Below are positions 46,428 through 55,727 of a DNA stretch of 64,000 bases, in pieces. Position 1 is the first letter of the stretch. Each line of letters begins with the position of its first letter. The DNA comes from Neobacillus niacini NBRC 15566. Lineage in GTDB: Bacteria > Bacillota > Bacilli > Bacillales > Cytobacillaceae. A program made the position numbers and the translations under genes. Where the stretch lies: positions 28,756-92,755 of the forward strand of contig NZ_BCVA01000022.1 of NCBI RefSeq assembly GCF_001591505.1, in the 5' to 3' direction. A model generated the notes under the pieces. The model was not told the DNA's origin. It did no database searches and saw only the letters and a program-made list of their open reading frames with translations.

Positions 46428-47462
46428 TTAAAATAGCTTCTTGATTAAATACTCAGCATCATATCCAACACCATGTAGCAAGGCTGAACCTCTACGATAT
46501 TGCCAGGGCAGGCCTAAAAAGCAGAGACCCTTCATGGTTGTAATGCCTCTATTATGTAACGGCGTCCCCACCTCATTAAAAATCGAAGGAATATTAATCC
46601 ATCTATAGTCTGACTTGAAACCAGTGGACCAAATGACATTCGATACTTCTAAACTAGTTGCATTTTCGAAGGATACTCGGTTTCTATCAGTTGTTGTTAC
46701 TCTTGGTTTAATTATGATATCTTGACTCTTCAGCTGCCTCTTAAGCTCAAAACCAAAAATGGGGTCAGGCTTATGCTTGATAAATTGACCAACTTTACTA
46801 TTTACGTTTGCCTTTAAAACTCCCAATTTATCAAACCACCAAAATATACTTTTAGAACCTATATCCAGTGGTAAATATCTTATTGGCTGGCCAACCGAAA
46901 GGTAAACGTTTCTTTTGTTTGAAATTTCAACAGCTATCTGTGCCCCTGAGTTCCCTCCTCCAACAACCAATGTGGTCCCATCCTGTAATTGACTAGGGTT
47001 TTTATATTGTGAGGAATGAAGTTGTAGGATATTTTCCGACAGATTTTGTGAAAATTCTGGGATGTATGGTTCTTGGAAAGGACCTGTCGTTACAATCACA
47101 TTTTTACATTGATATTCACCTTGGTTAGTGTACAATCTAAAACAGTTTTCTTCTTTGTCCAACTTTGTAACAGTGGTATTAAGCTGAATAGGAATTGAAA
47201 ATACTTTTGCATACAACGATAAATAATCACTAATTTCATCTTTTGTGGGATACTGTTTCTCCTCTCCTTTTAATGATAAACCTGGGAGTGAACTATATGT
47301 ACGTGGTGTAAACAATGTTAAGGAATCGTATCGATTTTTCCAACTATGACCGATTTCACTTCCTTTATCTAAGATTAGGAAATTTAATTTTTTCTTCTTT
47401 AAACAATATCCCATTGATAATCCGGCTTGACCTGCACCTATAACTAAAACGTCATAAAGCAT
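46428..47462 (-). CDS. Flavin-dependent monooxygenase/oxidoreductase (CzcO/YwnH-type FMO)
   Basis: 344 residues. The N-terminal FAD-binding motif is DVLVIGAGQAGLSMGYCLKK, and the second Rossmann motif is TLVVGGGNSGAQIAVEISNK, which binds NADPH. SRYLPLD-type residues and VIWSTGFKSDY near the C-terminus are typical of the small FMO/CzcO group. Substrate unknown; the group includes enzymes found next to metal-resistance genes. It lies just downstream of cadA on the same strand, 60 bp away, with GAGGGGG ahead of the ATG, so co-expression with cadA is possible. Confidence 0.8.
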   Translation of the reverse strand: MLYDVLVIGAGQAGLSMGYCLKKKKLNFLILDKGSEIGHSWKNRYDSLTLFTPRTYSSLPGLSLKGEEKQYPTKDEISDYLSLYAKVFSIPIQLNTTVTKLDKEENCFRLYTNQGEYQCKNVIVTTGPFQEPYIPEFSQNLSENILQLHSSQYKNPSQLQDGTTLVVGGGNSGAQIAVEISNKRNVYLSVGQPIRYLPLDIGSKSIFWWFDKLGVLKANVNSKVGQFIKHKPDPIFGFELKRQLKSQDIIIKPRVTTTDRNRVSFENATSLEVSNVIWSTGFKSDYRWINIPSIFNEVGTPLHNRGITTMKGLCFLGLPWQYRRGSALLHGVGYDAEYLIKKLF

Positions 47463-47522
47463 GTTATTTCCCCCTCAAAAATAGACAAAAGGCCTCCATA
47501 ACGTCAGGAAGCCAGTTTATGT

Positions 47523-49661
47523 TTATTTGTCTTTTACCCTAAGAAGCCGTAAGCCATTTAATGTGACAATAAGTGTTGCGCCCATATCAGCGAATATAGC
47601 AATCCATAGTGTAAGCCAACCTGGAATAACTAATAGTAAAGCCAACAGTTTAATTCCTAACGAGAACGTGATGTTTTGCTTTATAATCGTTAATGCTTTT
47701 CTACTTAGTTTGACCGTAAACGGTAATTTTCCGAGATCATCTGCCATTAAAGCAATATCTGCTGTTTCAAGAGCTGTATCTGTTCCGGCTCCACCCATTG
47801 CAATCCCCACTGTAGAAGCAGCAAGTGCAGGCGCATCATTTACACCATCTCCAACCATTGCGACACGGCCATATTTGCCTCTGAGTTCTTTGATGAATGT
47901 CAGTTTATCCTGTGGAAGTAATTCTGATTGTAAATCAGAAACACCTACTTGTTTTCCAATCGCCTTTGCAGTTCCAGCGTTATCACCTGTTAACATGATT
48001 GTTTTTTGAATGCCTAATGTGTGGAGTTTTTGAATTACACTTTTACTATTTTCTCTTAATACATCAGCAACCGCAATCAACCCCATCACTTCAGTTGTTG
48101 TCCCTGCTGCCATAACGGTCTTACCTTGATTTTGCAGTTCAGAAATTTGGGATTTTAGGTTACTTGGGATTCCATTTAGTAAGATTTCCTCAAATAAATT
48201 AGGGCTTCCTACATAATAGGTCTCACCATTAATCTTTCCTTTAATGCCTTTTCCTATGATGGAGGAAAAGTCTTCAATTGAAACGCTATGATAAGGTAAG
48301 TTTTCCTGTTCTGCTTTTTCCATGATGGCAGAAGCCAATGGGTGTTGAGAGCCATTTTCTAATGCGGCAATAATGGATAGAAGCTCCTTTGAATCTTTAT
48401 TTTGCTGTGGAAGGAAATCTATAACAGCTGGAATACCTCTTGTTAGGGTACCTGTTTTATCAAAAGCAATCGCTTTGATGGACGCCATTTCTTCTAAATG
48501 AATTCCGCCTTTAATTAAAACCCCGTTTCTAGCTGCATTACCTATTGCCGTTACGATTGCAACTGGAGTTGAAATAATTAACGCACAAGGACATCCTACC
48601 ACTAGAGCTGCCAAACCTTGATAAATCCATTTGTCCCAATCTGCTTCAAAGAGAATAGGTGGTACCACTGCTACTCCTAATGCTACTAGCATGATAAGTG
48701 GAGTGTAATATTTTGCAAACCGATCCACAAATGCCTGAGAAGGTGCTCTTTCAGCCTGAGCCTCTTCGACTAAATGAATAATCTTTGCAATCGTCGTATC
48801 GTCAACATGCTTGGTTACCCTAATTTCAAGTAATCCTTCTTCATTTAAAGTTCCAGCAAACACTTCGTCATCAACCGTTTTTGCAACTGGAACAGACTCA
48901 CCTGTAATCGCTGCTTGATTAACAGCTGATAACCCTTTTACCACGATTCCGTCCATCGCTATTTTTTGCCCAGGTTTAACAATCATAATGTCGCTAATTT
49001 GAATATCGTCGACTTCAACGGTTATCTCTTGATTCCCTCTTCGAATCAATGCTTCTTTAGGAGCAATATCCATTAATGACCGAATCGACTGACGGGCTTT
49101 ATCCATTGAGTAAGACTCAAGGGCTTCACTTATGGCAAATAGGATTACAACCGTAGCCCCTTCACCCCATTCCCCAATAAAAGCCGCACCAATAACAGCA
49201 ATGGTCATCAAGGTTTTCATATCAAACTCTAAACGGGTTATATTCTTTAATCCTGTACGAAATAGGCGGTAACCACCGATTAAAATAGAAGCCCCATAGG
49301 CTAAAATGGAAGAAATACTCTCCTCCCCATTCAGTTCCGCTGAAATCCACCCAATAAGTAAGAAAACTAGCGAGGCAATAACAGTTGAATGTTTTTGGAA
49401 GAATGGTTCTTTTTTCTCTTCAACTTTTTGTTTTTCCGGAAAAACTTTTATGTTTTCAAAAGCTCCTGCTTTTTCTATTTCCTTAATGGTTGTTGCTCCA
49501 TAAATGGTAAGTTTAGCAGCACCAAAGTTTACACTTGCGTCAGAAACACCATCCAGGTGTTTTACGTTCTTTTCGAACTTCGTCGCACAGCCTGCTCAGG
49601 TAAATCCTTGCACACGATACACGGTTTTCTCGTTTGTTTTTTCCAAACTAGCATTACTCAT
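47523..49661 (-). pseudogene. cadA: Cadmium/zinc-type P1B ATPase CadA, interrupted by an in-frame TGA
   Basis: The full reading frame from ATG 49661 (GGAGGT upstream) to the stop at 47523 is 713 codons including stop, the CadA length, and is open except for codon 22, TGA (49598-49596). That codon stands where CadA has the first Cys of its metal-binding CxxC: VQGFT-[stop][10 protein letters not shown]. The rest is intact: GCPCALII translocation motif, DKTGTLTRG phosphorylation site, [10 protein letters not shown] hinge. An ATG in front of FDMKTLM could give a shortened protein without the metal-binding domain and first helices, which would be non-functional. A 5-base-loop hairpin directly follows the TGA. 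Confidence 0.9.
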
Positions 49662-49705
49662 CTGTTTTACCTCCAATGGTGAGTAAAAGTATTTACTCTT
49701 CTCAT

Positions 49706-49755
49706 TCAAACGTTCATTTGATTATAGTATATACAAATGGCATTTCAATGGTCAA
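49706..49755 (-). promoter_or_regulatory. cadA promoter with CadC/ArsR-type operator
   Basis: On the minus strand TTGACC (49755-49750), 18-bp spacer, TATACT (49731-49726). Just behind lies TCAAATGAACGTTTGA (49721-49706), a dyad TCAAA-N6-TTTGA like cad operators bound by ArsR-family metal sensors. A second half-site (ATTATTTGAATG, 49759-49770) lies upstream. No cadC gene is adjacent. Confidence 0.6.
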
Positions 49756-49984
49756 ACAATTATTTGAATGTTTTAATAAAATTTGGGTTATTGCCTTTTC
49801 ACCTTTATCCCCTAACTGAACTCTATATTCTAGATGTGTTTTTTATTTATTTAAAAATCTTCATACCTGCTAAAATGATTCCTACATCTGCGAATTCTAT
49901 TCGCTTACCTGCATAGTTTCCTTTTTATCAGCATATTACTTTTGTTAATCTGCCTGATTAATTCCACACTCCAACTTAAAAGCT

Positions 49985-50008
49985 AAAAAAGCCAGGCGGC
50001 TGCCTGGC
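49985..50008 (-). terminator. Terminator of the ars operon
   Basis: GCCAGGC and GCCTGGC around a 4-base loop, with six T on the minus strand. Confidence 0.9.
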
Positions 50009-50128
50009 GTAGATATCAAAATTCCCTATATATGGATATTTCATCTCCGTATTGAGTGTGGAGTTTGAACACGCACATTTTACAATGACCTTTTTTTACC
50101 AAAATCTCCTTATCTGCCAAAATTATCT

Positions 50129-50551
50129 TTACTCACCAGTTTTGGCAAATCGCTCAATGCGATTTCCAATCTCATCGCGGACACGCTGGAAAAAAGCCCA
50201 TTTTTCTTCATTCGTTCCTTGTGCTATGGCAGGATCATCAAATCCCCAATGAACTCGTTTTACCTTTGACGGTGTGATTGGACACTTATCAGCTGCGTCA
50301 CCACACAGAGTGACAACTAAATCAGCATTATTCAAATACTCAGGATCAATAATATCAGAAGTGTGAGTTAAAATATCAATTCCTGCTTCCTTCATCCCTT
50401 TTACTGCATTTGGATTTAAACCATGTGCTTCAATCCCAGCACTACGTACCTCCCACTCATTACTAAGGTGCTTTTTAGCCCATCCTTCAGCCATTTGGCT
50501 CCTACATGAATTTCCTGTACATAAGAAGTAAAGTTTCTTTTTATTTTTCAT
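50129..50551 (-). CDS. arsC: Arsenate reductase, thioredoxin-dependent (ArsC)
   Basis: 140 residues from the ATG at 50551 with AAAGGAG upstream. Low-molecular-weight phosphatase fold: the P-loop [14 protein letters not shown] carries Cys10 and Cys15, and the redox relay Cys82 and Cys89 is in [15 protein letters not shown]. This is the Bacillus/Staphylococcus thioredoxin-coupled type, which reduces arsenate to arsenite for export by ArsB. The start lies inside the 3' end of arsB, so they are co-transcribed. Confidence 0.94.
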   Translation of the reverse strand: MKNKKKLYFLCTGNSCRSQMAEGWAKKHLSNEWEVRSAGIEAHGLNPNAVKGMKEAGIDILTHTSDIIDPEYLNNADLVVTLCGDAADKCPITPSKVKRVHWGFDDPAIAQGTNEEKWAFFQRVRDEIGNRIERFAKTGE

Positions 50552-50562
50552 AGAATTCTCCT

Positions 50563-51858
50563 TTAAATAAATAACAACCATATATAGAGACCAACCAGAG
50601 TGATAAACAAAGTTGGGATGGTTAACACAATTCCCGTTTTAAAATAAGTACCCCAAGAAATCTTTACCCCTTTTTGCGATAAAACATGTAACCATAATAA
50701 GGTTGCTAGAGAGCCAATCGGAGTAATTTTGGGACCTAAATCTGAACCAATTACATTGGCGTATATTAAGGCTTCTCTAATCACACCACTCGTATTGGTC
50801 TCTGCAATGGCTAAAGCATCAATCATTACAGTTGGCATATTATTCATAATGGAAGAAAGTATAGCTGCAATAAAACCCATTCCAATTGTAGCTGCAAATA
50901 ATCCTTGGTCAGCTGTTACTTGGATTAGGTCTGCTAAGACATTGGTTAATCCTACGTTTCGTAACCCATAAACCACCACATACATTCCAATTGAGAAAAA
51001 TACGATTGCCCATGGAGCACCTTTAATAACCCTTTTTGTTTCGACTGCAGGGCTTCTTCTTCCCATTAATAAGAAAAATATAGCTACTATGCCTGCAATG
51101 ATGGATACTGGAACATGAAGTATTTCACTAATAAAATATCCCGCTAATAATATAGCAAGGACCAGCCAGGATAATCGAAACATTTTTTGATCCCGAATGG
51201 CTTCGACAGGTTTCTTTAAATGAGCTAAATCATATTTTTTAGGTATGTTCCTTCTGAAGTAAAGGTATAAGACTGAAATACTAGCCACTAAAGAAAATAA
51301 ATTTGGAACAAACATTCTTGAGGCAAACTCTGCAAATCCGATTCCGAAAAAGTCAGCAGAAACGATATTTACAAGATTACTTACTACTAGCGGCAATGAA
51401 GTTGTATCAGCTATAAAACCACTAGCCATAATGAACGGAAATATCATTTTTTCTTCCAACTTTAAATTTCGAACCATGGCTAAAACGATTGGCGTTAAGA
51501 TAAGAGCAGCCCCGTCATTTGCAAAGAATGCTGCCACTAGAGCACCTAGAATGCTCACATAAACAAACATTTTAATTCCATTTCCTTTAGCCGCTCTTGC
51601 CATGTGGAGGGCTGACCATTCAAAGAACCCAATTTCATCTAATATTAATGAAATAATAATGATGGCAATAAATGAAAAAGTTGCATTCCATACAATATTG
51701 GTTACCTCCAGAACGTCATGGAAGTCAACCACTCCAACAATTAGTGCGAGGATCGCACCACCACAAGCGGACCAACCAATGGATAGATTTCTTGGCTGCC
51801 ATATAACAAGAATAAGCGTAATTAAAAAAATCAATGATGCAAGTATGGTTGATGCCAA
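50563..51858 (-). CDS. arsB: Arsenite efflux pump ArsB
   Basis: About 431 residues starting at TTG 51858 ([12 protein letters not shown]), which has GGAGG seven bases before it; an earlier in-frame TTG overlaps that site. Twelve membrane segments. ArsB features are [40 protein letters not shown] and [13 protein letters not shown]. It exports arsenite and antimonite. It follows arsR by 15 bp and overlaps or abuts arsC, forming arsRBC. Confidence 0.93.
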   Translation of the reverse strand: MASTILASLIFLITLILVIWQPRNLSIGWSACGGAILALIVGVVDFHDVLEVTNIVWNATFSFIAIIIISLILDEIGFFEWSALHMARAAKGNGIKMFVYVSILGALVAAFFANDGAALILTPIVLAMVRNLKLEEKMIFPFIMASGFIADTTSLPLVVSNLVNIVSADFFGIGFAEFASRMFVPNLFSLVASISVLYLYFRRNIPKKYDLAHLKKPVEAIRDQKMFRLSWLVLAILLAGYFISEILHVPVSIIAGIVAIFFLLMGRRSPAVETKRVIKGAPWAIVFFSIGMYVVVYGLRNVGLTNVLADLIQVTADQGLFAATIGMGFIAAILSSIMNNMPTVMIDALAIAETNTSGVIREALIYANVIGSDLGPKITPIGSLATLLWLHVLSQKGVKISWGTYFKTGIVLTIPTLFITLVGLYIWLLFI

Positions 51859-51873
51859 AGTTGAAACCTCCAA

Positions 51874-52217
51874 TTATTCACATGAAATTCTTAAACCCTG
51901 TTGTTCTAATTCCTTTAATCTAAAATCTTGATTTGGAAGGTGCTGAAGTAAATCTTGAACCAATGGATAATAAGGACTTTCTTCACTTAAGGAATAAGTA
52001 ACCATTGTCCTCTTCTTGCTTCCCGCACCAACCCAGCATCTTTTAACTTGCGAATATGCTGGCTGATTGCCGGCTGACTTGTTTTAAATATTTCAACAAA
52101 TTCGCATACGCAAGCATCGTGGCTATCAAGTATTTTGACCATAGTTAAACGAGTTTTATCTCCTAACAACTTTAAAATGCTCGCTACGCGTTCTAATTCA
52201 ACGGTTGATTTTGACAC
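51874..52217 (-). pseudogene. arsR: ArsR-family metalloregulator, frameshifted near its end
   Basis: From 52217 the frame reads the helix-turn-helix TSQPAISQHIRKLKDAGLV and the metal-sensing CVCEF motif, then stops at 51987 after RRGQWLLIP. The rest of the protein continues in another frame as SLSEESPYYPLVQDLL to LKELEQQGLRISCE, ending at 51874. Together they give about 113 residues, the expected length for this ArsR type. The shift lies near 51990-52005. The DNA-binding part is intact, so the truncated protein might still bind, but lost C-terminal structure would likely weaken dimers. Confidence 0.88.
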
Positions 52218-52242
52218 GATTATACACCTCCTAATAAATTAA

Positions 52243-52546
52243 TTCATATGGACTCCCACTTGACCGAAAAAATCCCTTTTTGCTTTTTCAGTCACATAGG
52301 AGCTTCCCACTCGACCGAATAAATAACCTTTTGCTTTTTCAGTCACATAGGAGCTCCCCACTTGACCGAATAAATCCTTTTTTGCTTTTTCAGTCACATA
52401 GGAGCTTCCCTCTTGACCGAAAAAATCACTTATTGCTTTTTCAGTCACATAGGAGTTCCCCACTTGACCGAATAAATCCTTTTTTGCTTTTTCAGTCACA
52501 TAGGAGCTTCCCCCTTGACCGAATAGATCACTTTTTGCTTTTTTGG
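52243..52546. repeat. 51-bp minisatellite, about six tandem copies
   Basis: The key GACCGA recurs at 52262, 52313, 52364, 52415, 52466 and 52517, exactly 51 bp apart. Each unit contains TTTTTCAGTCACATAGGAG and TTGACCGAAT with a few base changes. Fifty-one is 17 codons, so the array stays open on the minus strand (unit DLFGQVGSSYVTEKAK) and on the plus strand (unit LLFQSHRSFPLDRI). No ribosome site precedes either frame. It lies between arsR and the bmr-like gene. Confidence 0.92.
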
Positions 52547-52650
52547 TATAAAAGCAACATTTTATCCTTCACAAGCCATATCTGTATTAGCATATAATTA
52601 ATTGCTTATATAATAAATTGCTTATGTATTAAATTCAAGGAAATTAAAAA

Positions 52651-52681
52651 GAAAAAAGATTGAAAGCATTCACTTTCAATC
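52651..52681 (-). terminator. Terminator after the Bmr-like gene
   Basis: GATTGAAAG (52658-52666) pairs with CTTTCAATC (52673-52681), with six T on the minus strand; it abuts the stop codon. Confidence 0.88.
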
Positions 52682-53873
52682 CTATCTTGAATCAGCCTTC
52701 ACTTCCAAAGAAGAACGATTTTCTTGTTTCTTCCAGAATAAAGTAATAACGATTCCAAATGTCAGTATGACCGTCGCAAAGTAGTATGGGTAGTTGATAT
52801 CAATATCAAATAATATCCCCCCTATAATGGGTCCGCTAATATTGGCTAAACTGGTATACATTGAATTCATTCCTCCAACGAAACCCTGTTCATTCCCAGC
52901 AATATTTGAAAGATAGGAAGTTACTGCTGGCCGGAATAAATCGAAACCTACAAATACAATAAAGGTAACCAATAAAATTGAGAAATAGGAATGAACAACG
53001 GTCATTAAGAAGACCAAAACAGCTGATAAAAGTAAACTGTAGCGAATCAGTTTTATTTCTCCCCAAATTCGTGTAAGCCGGTCAAATAATATCACTTGTG
53101 ACACTGCACCAAAAATGGCACCACCAGTGATCACAATAGCGATATCGGATGGTTTGAATTGAAATTTGTGGTCCACAAATAGACTAAAGAATGACTCAAA
53201 AGCGGCCAATCCAAATGAGGCAATAAATATTAAAATAAATGCAAGGAAATATTTTGGTGGCAATCATACGCTTGAGAACATTCTTCGTTCCTGAGACTTG
53301 TTCTATATTTTCCTGAGAACGATCTGGCTCAGTTAAGAAAATAATTGAAAGAATAGCAGCGGTGGCACCCAGGGCACCTGCGAAATAGAACGGTATACGC
53401 GTTCCAAATTCCGCTAAAAATCCACCGATACCCGGACCTATGATAAACCCTGTACTTATGGCAGCCGACATATACCCAAGTGCTTTGGGACGAGTATCCA
53501 AATTTGTGATATCAGCAATATAAGCAGTAACCGCTGGCATAATAAATGCGGCACTAATTCCACCTAAAATACGAGAGATAAATAACATTTCAATTTCTTT
53601 GCCGATACCAAATAAAAACTCTGAGATGCCAAAAATAAACAAACCGATGACAATCATTATTTTCCTGCCAAATTGATCTGCTGCTTTCCCTGCAAATGGT
53701 GAAATAATCAATTGTGCAATAGCGAATGCTGCTGTTAAATAACCAACTGTTGTTCCTGTTATACCTAATTCATTCATCAGCGTTGGTAATACTGGAATCA
53801 CAAGTCCAATCCCCAAAAAAGCAATGAATAAATTCATTAGTAATAATCCTAATGTAACTTTTTGATTCTTCAT
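52682..53873 (-). pseudogene. bmr: Bmr-like multidrug MFS transporter, frameshifted
   Basis: The first half (ATG 53873: KVTLGLLLMNLFIAFLGIGL) and the second half (PPKYFLAFILIFIASFGLAA to the stop at 52682) lie in different frames that meet near 53255. Joined they give about 396 residues with 12 membrane helices and match Bacillus Bmr throughout (VPVLPTLMNEL, ADQFGRKIMIVIGLF, ALGYMSAAISTGFIIGPGIG, FVGFDLFRPAVTSYLS). At the joint AAAA may replace AAA. Bmr exports cationic dyes and fluoroquinolones. Each half alone would be inactive. Confidence 0.88.
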
Positions 53874-53931
53874 CTTCTACATTCTCCTTAACAAAATGAA
53901 CCCATTGTTTATCATTTGTTTTACAATTTCC

Positions 53932-53962
53932 ATCGTAGTGTATATAGTTACTATATAGTCAA
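53932..53962 (-). promoter_or_regulatory. MerR-type promoter of the Bmr-like gene
   Basis: TTGACT (53962-53957) and TACGAT (53937-53932) are 19 bp apart, the over-long spacing used by MerR activators. A near-perfect dyad TATATAGT-T-ACTATATA (53941-53957) sits within the spacer. The divergent MerR regulator starts 18 bp away. Confidence 0.82.
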
Positions 53963-53979
53963 GGGTGGTGCTGTAAAAA

Positions 53980-54807
53980 ATGAATAAAAAGAATGGAAAA
54001 TATTTAACCACGAGTGAATTCGCTAAGCTTTGTAAAGTAAACAAACAGACACTTTTCTATTATGATCAAATTGGACTTTTGTCTCCGATATTGAAAAATG
54101 AAAAAGGATACCGTTATTATTCAATCCACCAAATAGAGCTATTCTTTGTTATCGATTTATTAAAAGATCTTGATATGTCGCTTCACGATATTCAACTTTA
54201 CATGCAGAGTAAATCTCCTGAACGTTATTTGTCGTTAATGTATCAAAAGAAAGAAGAGATTGTGAAAAAACGTCAGGAAATTGAAATGAAGGAAAAGTTT
54301 ATCGAGGCACAAATAGCATTAATAGAAGAAGCTTCCCATCTGGATTTTAATAAGGTTACGCTTGAGCCATTACCAGAAGCAACACTATATCTAAGTAAAA
54401 ACATTGAAAATATAACGGAAGAGCATTTTGTAGAAGTTGTATCAGATTTCCTGAATGAATTGAGCGAATCACATCTCGATACTGGATATCCCATTGGTGT
54501 TATCACGAAAAGGGAACAAGTATTAAAAGGTGAATATACGAATTACAGTTATTTGTATATTGAACAACCAAATCCAAGGGAAGGTCATCCGTATTTTAAA
54601 ACGGTTAAAGGTGATTTTATCATTGGCTATCATATTGGGGATGATAATTCCATACATCACACATATAAAAGGCTTTTTCTAGAGATGGAACGATTAAATG
54701 TAACCATAGGAGAACATGTTTTTGAAGAGTATATCTATGATTCCGTAGTAAAGAATCATAAGGAGCAATATGTCACCAAAATTATGATTCAAGTGGACCA
54801 GTCGTAA
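53980..54807 (+). CDS. MerR-family drug-responsive regulator (BmrR/BltR-like)
   Basis: 275 residues. N-terminal winged helix (residues 8-75) with YLTTSEFAKLCKVNKQTLFY and the Tyr-rich RYYSIHQ. A dimer coiled coil lies at about 75-120, then a C-terminal GyrI-like drug-binding domain, with GDFIIGYHIGDDNSIHHTYK. The architecture is that of BmrR and BltR, which bend the over-long promoter of an efflux pump when a cationic drug binds. It lies divergent from the broken Bmr-like gene and probably controls it; as the pump is broken, the sensor may have lost its target. Confidence 0.88.
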   Translation: MNKKNGKYLTTSEFAKLCKVNKQTLFYYDQIGLLSPILKNEKGYRYYSIHQIELFFVIDLLKDLDMSLHDIQLYMQSKSPERYLSLMYQKKEEIVKKRQEIEMKEKFIEAQIALIEEASHLDFNKVTLEPLPEATLYLSKNIENITEEHFVEVVSDFLNELSESHLDTGYPIGVITKREQVLKGEYTNYSYLYIEQPNPREGHPYFKTVKGDFIIGYHIGDDNSIHHTYKRLFLEMERLNVTIGEHVFEEYIYDSVVKNHKEQYVTKIMIQVDQS

Positions 54808-54854
54808 ACAGATGAATTGTGATAGAGGATTATGTTTGAATTATAATAAACAAA

Positions 54855-54879
54855 GGCTTCCCAAACCAATCGGGAAGCC
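54855..54879. terminator. Hairpin between convergent MerR and response-regulator genes
   Basis: GGCTTCCC pairs with GGGAAGCC across a 9-base loop. There is no strong T tract in either direction. Confidence 0.5.
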
Positions 54880-54950
54880 TAAAGCTATAACAAAGCAAAT
54901 CGTACTCCATTTGGTTACTTCGCTACTAACCTGGTTGTTGTTGGTGTTCA

Positions 54951-55727
54951 TTAAGTAGTATTCTTCACCGTTACTTTATCTTGATTTTTATATGTTCTTG
55001 GAGATATCCCATAAAACCTTTTAAAGGTTTTTAAAAAATAACCTTTACTTTCAAAGCCTAACTCATACGCTATCTGCTCTGCCGAGTTTCCGGGATGATC
55101 TAGTAATTCTAGTGCTTTTTCCATTTTAACTCTTGTCACATATTCAACAAAACCTTCTCCCGTTTCTTTCTTGTACATCCTGCTGAAATAACTAGAGTTT
55201 AAATGTAAATGGGCAGCTACCTCTGTCAAAGAAATCTTTTCTCCAAGATGGGTTTGTACATATTTTTGTGCTTTAAACACATCGTCATTTCTAGTGGTCC
55301 TTTCTAGAAACTTGGTGACTATGACGTGCTGATTATTTGTATAACGTTCATGGTCCAACTTCTGCTTTAACCTTTCAAGCAGAGCAATGATATTCGTTTC
55401 TTCCATGGATTCTTTTAAAATGTAATCATAGGCTTCTAACTTTATCGCTTGTTGTGCAAAGGTAAACTCATCATGGCAAGATAGGATGACATTATAGGAG
55501 TTGATATTCGATTTTTTCAGCTGCTCAATTAATTCAATTCCATTCAGTTTCGGCATGCCAATATCAGTTATCAATACATCAAAAGGGTTTTCTTGCATAA
55601 ATGCTAAAGCCTCATTACTATCTTGAAAACTTGCAACTACTTGGAAGTCGTATTCCTGCCATGGAATCACTTTCTTCAAAAATTCAATTACAATCACATC
55701 ATCATCTACCAAAACTATTTCGTACAT
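54951..55727 (-). CDS. YesN-like response regulator (receiver + AraC)
   Basis: 258 residues. Receiver domain 1-120: acidic pocket LVDDD (Asp8-10), phospho-acceptor Asp55 in VLITDIGMPK, and late Lys in YDYILKESMEET. An AraC-type double helix-turn-helix follows (about 160-252) with VAAHLHLNSSYFSRMYKKET and IAYELGFESKGYFLKTFKRF. It pairs with the YesM-like kinase whose gene it overlaps by 26 bp. Such pairs activate the neighbouring sugar ABC importer when an oligosaccharide is present. Confidence 0.92.
   Translation of the reverse strand: MYEIVLVDDDVIVIEFLKKVIPWQEYDFQVVASFQDSNEALAFMQENPFDVLITDIGMPKLNGIELIEQLKKSNINSYNVILSCHDEFTFAQQAIKLEAYDYILKESMEETNIIALLERLKQKLDHERYTNNQHVIVTKFLERTTRNDDVFKAQKYVQTHLGEKISLTEVAAHLHLNSSYFSRMYKKETGEGFVEYVTRVKMEKALELLDHPGNSAEQIAYELGFESKGYFLKTFKRFYGISPRTYKNQDKVTVKNTT

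Noticed and set aside
52243..52546. CRISPR array
   Set aside because: The units are near-identical head to tail without unique spacers and no cas genes are nearby.
52239..52597. Open frames over the 51-bp repeats taken as genes
   Set aside because: They lack ribosome sites; openness follows from a unit of 51 bp. Reported as a repeat instead.
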